64,000 nt of DNA from Micromonospora inyonensis (lineage in GTDB: Bacteria; Actinomycetota; Actinomycetes; Mycobacteriales; Micromonosporaceae). Below are positions 41,165 through 48,670 of the stretch, in pieces. Position 1 is the stretch's first letter; each line of letters opens with the position of its first letter. The DNA lies in assembly GCF_900091415.1 (NCBI RefSeq), contig NZ_FMHU01000001.1:1736001-1800000 (forward strand), in the 5' to 3' direction. A model generated the notes under the pieces. It ran no database searches and was not told the origin of the DNA. It saw only the letters and a program-made list of their open reading frames with translations. A program made the position numbers and the translations under genes.

Positions 41165-41436
41165 GCGACGTCCCGGACGGTGGCCGGGTCGACCAGATCC
41201 CGCTCGACCGTGTCGCCCTGCTCAAGCTCCGCGATCGATCGGCGCAGAGCTGCGGCGTTGCTCGGGCTGCGCAGGAGGTACTCGGTCTCCTTCATCGACT
41301 CGTACTCGGCGAGCGACACGATCACCACGGGCTCGTGTCCGGACCGGGTCACCACCACCTCCTCCGCGTCGTTGATGACGCTGTCGAGTTCGGCGGCCAG
41401 GTTCTGTCGTAGCTGGGTGAAGTTCACGGTCCGCAT
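41161..41436 (-). CDS. yefM: YefM/Phd-family antitoxin
   Basis: Neutralises YoeB and represses the operon. 91 aa: the N-terminal Phd fold MRTVNFTQLRQNLAAELDSV, EEVVVTRSGHEPVVIVSLAE, YESMKETEYLLRSPSNAAAL, and an acidic, disordered C-terminus (AELEQGDTVERDLVDP) that binds the toxin. The ATG at 41436 has GGAGG five to six bases upstream. A perfect palindrome 18 bases upstream is the likely operator. Confidence 0.95.
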   Translation of the reverse strand: MRTVNFTQLRQNLAAELDSVINDAEEVVVTRSGHEPVVIVSLAEYESMKETEYLLRSPSNAAALRRSIAELEQGDTVERDLVDPATVRDVA

Positions 41437-41453
41437 GACCACCTCCAGGGCAA

Positions 41454-41469
41454 GTACAGAAAACTGTAC
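41454..41469. promoter_or_regulatory. YefM operator palindrome
   Basis: GTACAGAAAACTGTAC: two perfect 6-bp arms around AAAA, just upstream of the yefM ribosome site. The arms contain TGTAC, resembling the TGTACA cores of the Escherichia coli YefM-YoeB operator. Confidence 0.7.
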
Positions 41470-41716
41470 CTCAGGAGGACCTGCGTATCACTCATGGCCG
41501 ACCTGGCGGTGCACCCACGGGTACTGCTGTACTCCGCTGCTGTACGAGTTGAGAGTGCGGCTCAAGCGGTCCCGCGAAGGGGCGTTGACCTGTGGAGGAG
41601 TGGGCCGGAGGTACCACCATGCGAACCACACCGCCACCATCGCAGGCGATCCGCTGCCCCTAGGTCTGCCCAGCCCACGGGCGTCGGACGGTGCTCGATG
41701 ACCTCGACTTGCCGAC

Positions 41717-41820
41717 TGGTGCGGTTCGTCGGCACGACTGGCCCCGCCCTACGCGATGTCGCCTGAGGCGCGCGGGGATCAGGCGATCTGACGGAGGTCG
41801 CTGCCGTAGTCGAAGATGAT
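41717..41820. repeat. Left copy of the XRE-antitoxin tail repeat bracketing the BrxD/BrxHI-like cluster
   Basis: Matches 50975-51078 over 104 aligned bases without gaps, about 85 percent identical by eye; the last 35 bases (from GACGGAGGTCGCTGCCGTAG on) are the same. On the minus strand bases above the stop at 41779 encode IIFDYGSDLRQIA, the C-terminus of the XRE protein whose broken gene lies at 51037-51355. Only this tail is present here. The rest of 41470-42026 shows no gene. Confidence 0.8.
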
Positions 41821-42026
41821 TGTGAGTCGCGGCAGGCAGCGCCGCTGCACAGCACGCCGTGGCCGAGTCGCGCGCATCACCGATCGCCGCCACGACGTAT
41901 CCATGCCGCACCGACGCAGGACGCCTCGACGAATGGGTGGCGCTGTTCAACCCGGCTGCTCAGCGATCTGCTGACGATCGTTGCGGGCCGGGCCGGGTGG
42001 TCAGGCCCGGGCCGGCAACAGCCCGT

Positions 42027-43274
42027 CTACTCGGAGCCGGTGTGCTCCAGGTCAGGGTCCTCGCGATAATCGCTGATCACCGTGACGGCTTCGGTTTCCG
42101 GCCGATATCCGGGGTCGAGTCGCACGAGGTCCCATTCGTTGATCCAGGCCCGCACGTACTGCCGCATCCGGGTAGCGCCCAGCCTCTCCAGCCCGGCCAC
42201 GTCGGGCGGATGCCATCCGAACGCCTGCCCGTGCAGTTCGCGCAGCTGCGTGTACACCTGCTTGAGCTCGGCGTCGTCCGGCGGGGTGAGCAGGTGTGTC
42301 TCCCGGTCGATGATCCGCATGCCGAGTTCGGCGGCGGCCGCGAGCTCGGCCGCGTCCGGCGTTCCCTTGGCCAGCAGCCGCTCCGGGACGACGTGCCGAT
42401 CGTTGCGCCCGGTAATCACGGCCGCCTCGAAGTCGTCGGTCATGGCGAGCACCGCAGCCATCGGGGTGCCTCTGCCGTTCTCACCTCGCATCCACCGGGC
42501 CAGCTCCGCATACGATTTGGCGCGCTGGAGCAGCGAGTACCGTCCGATGAGCTCGACCTCGTCGAAAAGGACGAGCCAACCGGGTGACCCTGCGGCAGCC
42601 AGCAGACGGGCCCCGAACCGCATCCGCTGCCGGGCCAGTTCGGCCGCCGCCACCGGCGCGAAGACGGGTCGCTGCTCGCCGACCTCCCGCATCCGTCGGC
42701 GCAGTTCCGGGATCGCGATCGGATCACCCGACCAGAAACGCAGAACGGTCTCGGCGAACGACGGGTCGCGCTCACGGAGGTGAGCGAACAGCACCAGACT
42801 CGCAGGGAACCGTTCGTTCAGCTCGGATCCGCTCGACGACGCCCAACGCAGCAGCTCGGCACAGGCGCGGCCGTCCAGGTCGAGCCCGGCCGCTGCCTCG
42901 ATGATCGCTGGCCGGACCTGCCCGTCGCGCAGCGCGGAGTCGGCCGCCGCACGGAAGACCTTCGCGGGGTCGTACAGCGGCGTCTCCTTGCTGACTACGA
43001 CGCGGCTGACGGTCCATCCGTTGTTCAGCGCCAGCCGGGCGAGGTGCTCGAGCAGATGGCTCTTGCCCGCGCCGAATCCGCCTCCGATCAGTATGCTCGC
43101 GGGAGAACCCGCCGCAGCCGAGGCGCACATCGTCTCGAAGCGGTCCTCGATCGCCGACTGTCCACTGCCGAGTGCCGCCACCGCGTCCCGGCTGGGCACT
43201 CCCGCACGCAGCGCCTCGATCGCGCGCCGGGCCACGACGGCAGGGGATCGCCCGTCGGTCATGCCGATCATCAT
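42027..43274 (-). CDS. BrxD-like ATP-binding protein (DUF2791), first copy
   Basis: P-loop ATPase of the BREX BrxC/BrxD superfamily. Walker A is SILIGGGFGAGKSHLLEHLA; then VSRVVVSKETPLYDPAKVFR; Walker B is GWLVLFDEVELIGRYSLLQR, followed by SYAELARWMRGENGRGTPM and LAMTDDFEAAVITGRNDRHV. 415 aa, a normal BrxD length. It is the last gene of the left, minus-strand arm and overlaps the upstream gene by one codon (ATGA). BrxD is known from type 2 and 6 BREX loci, but no pglX, pglZ, brxC or brxA/B is here. Function is probably NTP-driven DNA handling. Confidence 0.8.
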   Translation of the reverse strand: MMIGMTDGRSPAVVARRAIEALRAGVPSRDAVAALGSGQSAIEDRFETMCASAAAGSPASILIGGGFGAGKSHLLEHLARLALNNGWTVSRVVVSKETPLYDPAKVFRAAADSALRDGQVRPAIIEAAAGLDLDGRACAELLRWASSSGSELNERFPASLVLFAHLRERDPSFAETVLRFWSGDPIAIPELRRRMREVGEQRPVFAPVAAAELARQRMRFGARLLAAAGSPGWLVLFDEVELIGRYSLLQRAKSYAELARWMRGENGRGTPMAAVLAMTDDFEAAVITGRNDRHVVPERLLAKGTPDAAELAAAAELGMRIIDRETHLLTPPDDAELKQVYTQLRELHGQAFGWHPPDVAGLERLGATRMRQYVRAWINEWDLVRLDPGYRPETEAVTVISDYREDPDLEHTGSE

Positions 43275-44251
43275 CAGGACACCTCCACGGAGTCGGAACC
43301 GATACGCACCAGCGCGGCGTACGGGTTCGACCGGCGCCGGTCGCGCACCTCGTCGGCGACCCGCAGTTGCAGTGCCGTGTACGCGGGCAGCCCGCGTGCC
43401 TCGTCATGTACGAGGACCGGCGGCACCTGCACGGCCGCGAACAGCCCCTCGATCTCGTCGACCGCATCGATCAGCTGACGGACCAGCTCGTACGCGTCGA
43501 GCGTCGCCGCCTTCGCATAGTAGAAGCCGTCCCGCAAGCCGGCGGGCGGGCGCCGGATCGCGGCCAGCCGGTCCAGGTCGAGCCGCAGCACCAGACCCGG
43601 CCGGCCGGCGATCCGCAGCCAGCGGGTCAGTGACACCAGTAGCGGCCGCGCGTTGTAGCGGTTCACCTTCGTGTTCAGGCCTACCCGACGCAGGTCCGCA
43701 GCGGGCAACCGCTCACCGTGCAACCAGCCGATCACAGTCTGCCGTTCGTCGGCGGTGACGTCACCCCGGCCGAGGCGTTCCTGGCAGAGCCGGAACATCG
43801 ACACCCGGAACTCGTGGCTCATCTCCGTGTCCCGCAGGACCAGCTGCTCGACGGCGCGGCGGGCACTGCGGTACAGCTCCGCGGCGTCGACATCGTGGTG
43901 CCGGGCGATCACCCCGAGGTCGATGCCATCGGTGTCGGCGGGCACCGGGAAACCCGCGCGGTCCAGAGCGGCGCGCACGACGGAAGCGGCGAGCCCGACC
44001 CAGTCCATCTGGCGGGCGACGGTGGTGAACACCTGGTCGATCAGGTGGACTCTGGTGGTTGCGGCATCCACTTCGGCGTACGCGAAACCCTGTCCGATCT
44101 CGGCGAGCGCGGCGGCCAGCCGGTCCCGCACGGTGCCGTCCGCCGGGCACAACAGCTTGACCGAGGCGCCGCCGCCAGCGATGTACCCGGTCAGGTATTC
44201 CCGCTCGACGAACTGGAGGTAGTCGTCGACGTCGATCTCGGCGGCGCTCAC
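43274..44251 (-). CDS. BrxD-like protein without a functional P-loop
   Basis: 325-aa protein with the overall pattern of the BREX ATP-binding family (EIDVDDYLQFVEREYLTGYI, VNRYNARPLLVSLTRWLRIA, RRPPAGLRDGFYYAKAATLD, AYELVRQLIDAVDEIEGLFA) but with no GxxxxGK[S/T]. Where Walker A should lie it reads AGGGASVKLLCPADGTVRDR, and the Walker B strand ends LVLRLDLDRLA without the acidic pair. It therefore looks like a non-catalytic partner of the neighbouring ATPases. GTG start overlapping the upstream coiled-coil gene; ATGA overlap with the next. Confidence 0.6.
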   Translation of the reverse strand: MSAAEIDVDDYLQFVEREYLTGYIAGGGASVKLLCPADGTVRDRLAAALAEIGQGFAYAEVDAATTRVHLIDQVFTTVARQMDWVGLAASVVRAALDRAGFPVPADTDGIDLGVIARHHDVDAAELYRSARRAVEQLVLRDTEMSHEFRVSMFRLCQERLGRGDVTADERQTVIGWLHGERLPAADLRRVGLNTKVNRYNARPLLVSLTRWLRIAGRPGLVLRLDLDRLAAIRRPPAGLRDGFYYAKAATLDAYELVRQLIDAVDEIEGLFAAVQVPPVLVHDEARGLPAYTALQLRVADEVRDRRRSNPYAALVRIGSDSVEVS

Positions 44252-45129
44252 TCCTGCGGCCCCGGCTCGGTGTCCTCACCGGTGAACGACACACCCCAGT
44301 ACCGCTGTTCCTGACCGTTGCGCGCCACTGTGGTCAGCACCCCGGAGCCCTTGGTGCCGGTGCTGGCCGCCCAGCGCAGAGCCCGCGGGCTCCGCTCGGT
44401 ACGGAGGACGCCGCTCTGATCCAGCAGGTAGAGATCGCGGGCGAACTCCTGCCGCGAGTACTGGGTGCGCTGGCCCGGCATCATGGTCAGAACCGTCCAG
44501 ATGTCGGCCAGGCGGATCACCGCATCGGCGCGCTTGCCGTCAGCTGCGACGCGAAGCTCGTAGGCCGACCGGAGACTGTCGAGGAACTGCTCAGCCTTGA
44601 AACGTGTTCCCCGTTCCTGCGCCCGAGCCAGCGCGCTGACCAGCACCGAGGGCCGCAGTCGCCGGTCGCGTGCCTTGTCGATCTCGATCGCGGCGTCGCC
44701 GGGGAGCACCCGCAGCAGAGACGGGTAGCACAGGAGCCGGTCGTCGTCGCCCTCGACGATCGCGAGCCCTCGGGCCTCTGCCTCCGCCAGCAACTCCTTG
44801 ACATATCCACCCGAGGACAGGTAGGCGCGCTCGTCGAACGTGAAGGCGTCGCCGATCGCCCGGGTGTCTGCGGCGAGCTTGTCGGCCGTTGTCCGGGCGC
44901 CGGCCAGGGCCTTCCGGAGGTCGCGGATCTGCCCGGTGTGGGCGGCGGCGCGCGCCCGCTTCAGTTCCCGCACCGTAGCGTTGGCGCCACGCAGGGCTTC
45001 TTCGAGCGTGCGCTCGGTAACGGCGAGCGCACTCTCCAGGCCCTCCGTGGCGTCCGGCTGGGCTGCCGGGGTGTGAAGGTCGCCGATCGGCTCAGCGAAG
45101 CCCGGTTCTGACACGAGTGGGGATCCCAT
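44248..45129 (-). CDS. Coiled-coil protein of unknown function, first gene of the left arm
   Basis: About 293 aa from the ATG at 45129. Residues 28 to about 90 (ESALAVTERTLEEALRGANA, TVRELKRARAAAHTGQIRDL) form a probable coiled coil. The rest is a globular domain with AYLSSGGYVKELLAEAEARG, LRPSVLVSALARAQERGTRF and YSRQEFARDLYLLDQSGVLR, which looks winged-helix-like. No family recognised. No clear ribosome site, so it may be leaderless. It sits back to back with the TerB-type gene, 60 or so bases apart, and shares its transcription unit with the two BrxD-like proteins. Confidence 0.55.
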   Translation of the reverse strand: MGSPLVSEPGFAEPIGDLHTPAAQPDATEGLESALAVTERTLEEALRGANATVRELKRARAAAHTGQIRDLRKALAGARTTADKLAADTRAIGDAFTFDERAYLSSGGYVKELLAEAEARGLAIVEGDDDRLLCYPSLLRVLPGDAAIEIDKARDRRLRPSVLVSALARAQERGTRFKAEQFLDSLRSAYELRVAADGKRADAVIRLADIWTVLTMMPGQRTQYSRQEFARDLYLLDQSGVLRTERSPRALRWAASTGTKGSGVLTTVARNGQEQRYWGVSFTGEDTEPGPQE

Positions 45130-45190
45130 CTTGCGGAGAGTAGTGGCCGCCCCGGAGCTGGGACATCGCCCGGTGGATACAGTGTGGTGT

Positions 45191-47371
45191 GTGGTCACCC
45201 CGCTGCACTCCACCATCGGGCGCTGGGTCCCCCCTGGGGAGCCCACAGAGGTCGGCGGCCATGCTATACCGGGTGGCTTGTTCTATCGAGGCAGGCAGCT
45301 GCCCGGCGCGTCCGGCCCGGTGGAGCCGTCTCTCGTCGATCCCGACCTGCCGGTTGCCAGCTCCCCCGGTCGCCACGGTCTGCCCGGCGGCGGCCAGAAT
45401 CCGGCGTACCACCTGCTCTCACCATTCACCCGTAAGGCGTACCTGGTCTGGCTGGCCGGCGGCCGGCGATCGGACGTCGCGCCCAGTCTGGTCCGGCTGT
45501 TCTGCTTCGGCCTGGAACGACGGATCCTGGTCGACGGGGACGTCGATCCCGCGGTGCAGCGGGAACTGCCGGCGATCGCCGCCGAGGTCCGCCGGCTGCG
45601 GGTCCGGTATGGCGACACGACGGCCCTGCGAGAGACGCTGGACCACCTGCTCGACCTGCTTGAGCTGCTGACTGCCGAGCGCACGGTGCCCGGGGCCGGA
45701 CCCGACCGGGAGACCCCGGCGGCCGTGAAGATCGCACTGGCCAGGTTCGCGGTCTCCTCGACCCCGTTGCCTGCAGTCTGGGCCCGCGCCTGGACACGGC
45801 ACCACCCATCGCTCGGCCCGTGCCGAAGTGAGATCGACTGTCCGGCCGAGTTCGAGCGGCTGTTCACCATGCGTTACCGCGAGCGGTACGGTCGCGGGGT
45901 GGTCGCGCCCAGCGACGGCACCGGCATTCGGCTGGGCTACCGCCCGTCCCATCCGGGTCTGGCCACCGCCCTCGTCTGGCGCGCGGACCTGCCCGATCTG
46001 CTGGCCGACAGGCACAGCATCCGGGCGCTCGCGGCCTTGCGGGACGAGACGGCTGCCGACCTCGAGCCGTACCGTCGATGGCTTGTCCGGTTCCCGCAGG
46101 GCCGGGACTCGCTCGCCGCCGTGCCGCTGCTACCGGCGGAACTGGTCGACGCCCGCCACGGCAGGCTCGGCGCGCTACGGGTCTGGGCCGAGCGCCGGCT
46201 CGACGGGCGGGCCCGCGTCATGGTCGACGGCGGCGACTTCTGGGACTTCTGGTCGGCTGCCGACCCGCATCGAATGGCCACCGACGAGACCACCGCCCTG
46301 CTGTCCGTGCTGGCACGACTCGATCTCGGCATCGAGCCGGACGTCCGCTTCGGTGCGCCGCCGCTGGCTCGTGGCCCGGCCACCCTGTTCCGTCTCGGCA
46401 GACCGGCGGCCGGCGGGCCGGGACCGCGCTTCGCCTCCGCCGCGGCGATAGTCCGGTGTGCCGTCGCGGTGGCCTCGGTGGCCGGGCCGGTCGACCCCCA
46501 AGGGCTGGCCGGCGCCGCGCTGGTCGGCACCGTCCCCGATCTCGCGGCCGCTCTCCGGCTGGCTCCGGGCGAGGACCTTCGGCTGGCGGCACGGCTGAGC
46601 TGGCTTCTGACCACGCGGGTGGAAGTGGATCGGCTCGCCCGGCAGACGGCGGTGACGACGCCGGTCGAGCGGGAGATCGCCGGCCACTACCTGGCCACCG
46701 TGGCGGTCACGGCCGATCCGGTGATCGGCCCGGCCACCGTCGCCGTGCTGACGCGGGTGTACCGGATCCTCGGTCTACCGGTGGACCTGGTCTTCCAGCG
46801 GCTCCACGAACGGGGCACCGGAATCGTGCCGTCTCTCCCCCGGACCGCCAGCGCCGAGCAACTGCCCCTTCCGGACCGGCGGCGAGCCTCGGCGGCCGGT
46901 GCCGAACAGCCGGATGAACCGGTCGTCGTCCAGGCCGGCGATCACCGGCCGACCGGGTATGCGCTGCCGTGGGCGGTGGCGGCCGAGCCGGCGCCCGCCG
47001 GGTTCCGGCTCGACCACGCTCTGGTCCAGCGAAAAGTCGCCGACAGTGACACCGCTGCCGCGCTGCTGAGCACGATCTTCGACGAGAAGGAAACCGGGTA
47101 CGCGAACCCGCAACCGCCGTGCCCGATTCGTGAGCAGCCCGCGGTTCCGGGCCTGGACCGGATGCACGGAGCTCTGTTGCACGCCCTCGGCGAACGCCCG
47201 GCCTGGAGCCGTGCGGAGTTCGATGCCCTCGCCGCAGCACACGGGGTTCTGCCGGACGGTGCGCTCGACGTGCTGAACGAGGCGGCGATCGACGTCACCG
47301 GAGCCCCGGTTCTCGAGGGTGACACGATGCTCGCCGTAGCCGACGATGTCCTCCTGGAGCTGCTCACATGA
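45191..47371 (+). CDS. TerB-N/TerB-C domain protein
   Basis: Large protein with the TerB-N domain at the start (STIGRWVPPGEPTEVGGHAI, PGGLFYRGRQLPG, PSLVDPDLPVA, SPFTRKAYLVWLAGGRRSD, LFCFGLERRILVDG). A central TerB-like helical region follows, and a TerB-C domain at the end (RMHGALLHALGERPAWSRAE, FDALAAAHGVLPDGALDVLN, EAAIDVTGAPVLEGD). TerB proteins belong to tellurite/stress systems predicted to handle metals and DNA. Start is uncertain: GTG 45191 lies about seven bases after TACAGT (45178-45183), so a leaderless message is possible; GTG 45182 is the alternative. The stop overlaps the next ATG (ATGA). Confidence 0.75.
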   Translation: MVTPLHSTIGRWVPPGEPTEVGGHAIPGGLFYRGRQLPGASGPVEPSLVDPDLPVASSPGRHGLPGGGQNPAYHLLSPFTRKAYLVWLAGGRRSDVAPSLVRLFCFGLERRILVDGDVDPAVQRELPAIAAEVRRLRVRYGDTTALRETLDHLLDLLELLTAERTVPGAGPDRETPAAVKIALARFAVSSTPLPAVWARAWTRHHPSLGPCRSEIDCPAEFERLFTMRYRERYGRGVVAPSDGTGIRLGYRPSHPGLATALVWRADLPDLLADRHSIRALAALRDETAADLEPYRRWLVRFPQGRDSLAAVPLLPAELVDARHGRLGALRVWAERRLDGRARVMVDGGDFWDFWSAADPHRMATDETTALLSVLARLDLGIEPDVRFGAPPLARGPATLFRLGRPAAGGPGPRFASAAAIVRCAVAVASVAGPVDPQGLAGAALVGTVPDLAAALRLAPGEDLRLAARLSWLLTTRVEVDRLARQTAVTTPVEREIAGHYLATVAVTADPVIGPATVAVLTRVYRILGLPVDLVFQRLHERGTGIVPSLPRTASAEQLPLPDRRRASAAGAEQPDEPVVVQAGDHRPTGYALPWAVAAEPAPAGFRLDHALVQRKVADSDTAAALLSTIFDEKETGYANPQPPCPIREQPAVPGLDRMHGALLHALGERPAWSRAEFDALAAAHGVLPDGALDVLNEAAIDVTGAPVLEGDTMLAVADDVLLELLT

Positions 47372-48666
47372 CACACCCCAGCACCTCGACCGCAGCCGGG
47401 CGGATCCGGCCACGCGAACGGGATGCGATCATCGCGTCGCTGCGCGCCGGCATGGTCCCGCGCGTCGGGCAGCAGCACATCCAGGTCGGCCGCGCAGCCG
47501 AGGTGCAGGCGGCGGTGCGCGACATCGACCGGATCGCCGACGGTGGCGCCGGGTGCCGGTTCGTCATCGGCGAGTACGGCTCGGGCAAGACTTTCTTCCT
47601 GCACCTGGTTCGCTCGGTCGCTCTGGAACGGCGGCTGGTCACCGTGCACGCGGATCTGTCGCCGGACCGGCGCCTGCACGCGGCCTCGGGGCAGGCACGT
47701 GGCCTGTACGCCGAACTGATGAGCAGCCTGGCCACCAGGGCGCGGCCGGACGGGACGGCGCTGGCCAGCGTTGTCGAACGGTTCGTCACGGGGGCATTGC
47801 GGGAGGCGGCCGATGCCGGCGCCGACCCGGCCGGGGCCATCCGGGCAAGGCTGGCATCCTTAACCGAGATGACCGGTGGCTACGACTTCGCAGCGGTGGT
47901 CGGCGCCTATTGGCGGGGATACGACAGCGGGGACGAGCAGTTGCGTGCCGACGCCGTGCGCTGGCTGCGCGGGGAGTTCACCAGCCGGGTGGATGCCCGC
48001 ACCGCGCTGGGCGTGCGCACCATCGTCGACGACAGCAGCTTCTACGACCATTTGCGGCTGATGGCCCGCTTCGTCCTTCTCGCTGGATTCGACGGCCTTC
48101 TGGTCTGTCTGGACGAGATGGTCAACCTGTACAAGATCACCGGGTCGGCGGCCCGCAACGCCAACTACGAGCAGTTGTTGCGCATCGTCAACGACACGGC
48201 CCAGGGCGGCGCCGAGCACATCGGCTTCCTGTTCGGCGGGACACCTGAGTTCCTGCTCGATCCCCGGCGTGGCCTGTTCTCGTACCCTGCGCTGGCCTCC
48301 CGTCTGGTGCCGAACCGCTTCGCCGGGCCCGACCGCATCGATCATTCCGGTCCGGTGATCCGGCTCGGCAACCTGACCCCGGAGGACGTCTTCGTCCTGC
48401 TGACCAGGCTCCGGCACGTGTTCGCCGCCGGCGATCCGTCCCGGTACCTGCTCCCCGACGAAGCGCTCACCGCGTACATGGCACATTGCTCCGCACGGCT
48501 CGGTGACGCCTACTTCCGTACCCCGAGGGAGACCATCCGCAGCTTCCTGGACCTGCTCGCGATGCTCGAGCAGCATCCTGAACTGCACTGGTCCGCCCTC
48601 ATCGGAAAGCTCGAAATCGCTGCCGCCGGTGATGAGGACGACGAACTCGCCTCCTTCCAGCTGTGA
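47368..48666 (+). CDS. brxD: BrxD-like ATP-binding protein (DUF2791), second copy
   Basis: 432-aa P-loop ATPase, closer to canonical BrxD than the copy at 42027. Walker A is GCRFVIGEYGSGKTFFLHLV; Walker B is GLLVCLDEMVNLYKI. The BrxD block YEQLLRIVNDTAQGGAEHIG, FLFGGTPEFLLDPRRGLFSY, ALASRLVPNRFAGPD and PVIRLGNLTPEDVFVLLTRL is complete. Its ATG overlaps the TerB gene stop, and the helicase gene starts four bases after its stop. Adjacent brxD and brxHI is the pair seen in type 2 and 6 BREX, here without the methylase/phosphatase genes. Confidence 0.85.
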   Translation: MTHPSTSTAAGRIRPRERDAIIASLRAGMVPRVGQQHIQVGRAAEVQAAVRDIDRIADGGAGCRFVIGEYGSGKTFFLHLVRSVALERRLVTVHADLSPDRRLHAASGQARGLYAELMSSLATRARPDGTALASVVERFVTGALREAADAGADPAGAIRARLASLTEMTGGYDFAAVVGAYWRGYDSGDEQLRADAVRWLRGEFTSRVDARTALGVRTIVDDSSFYDHLRLMARFVLLAGFDGLLVCLDEMVNLYKITGSAARNANYEQLLRIVNDTAQGGAEHIGFLFGGTPEFLLDPRRGLFSYPALASRLVPNRFAGPDRIDHSGPVIRLGNLTPEDVFVLLTRLRHVFAAGDPSRYLLPDEALTAYMAHCSARLGDAYFRTPRETIRSFLDLLAMLEQHPELHWSALIGKLEIAAAGDEDDELASFQL

Positions 48667-48670
48667 TTCG

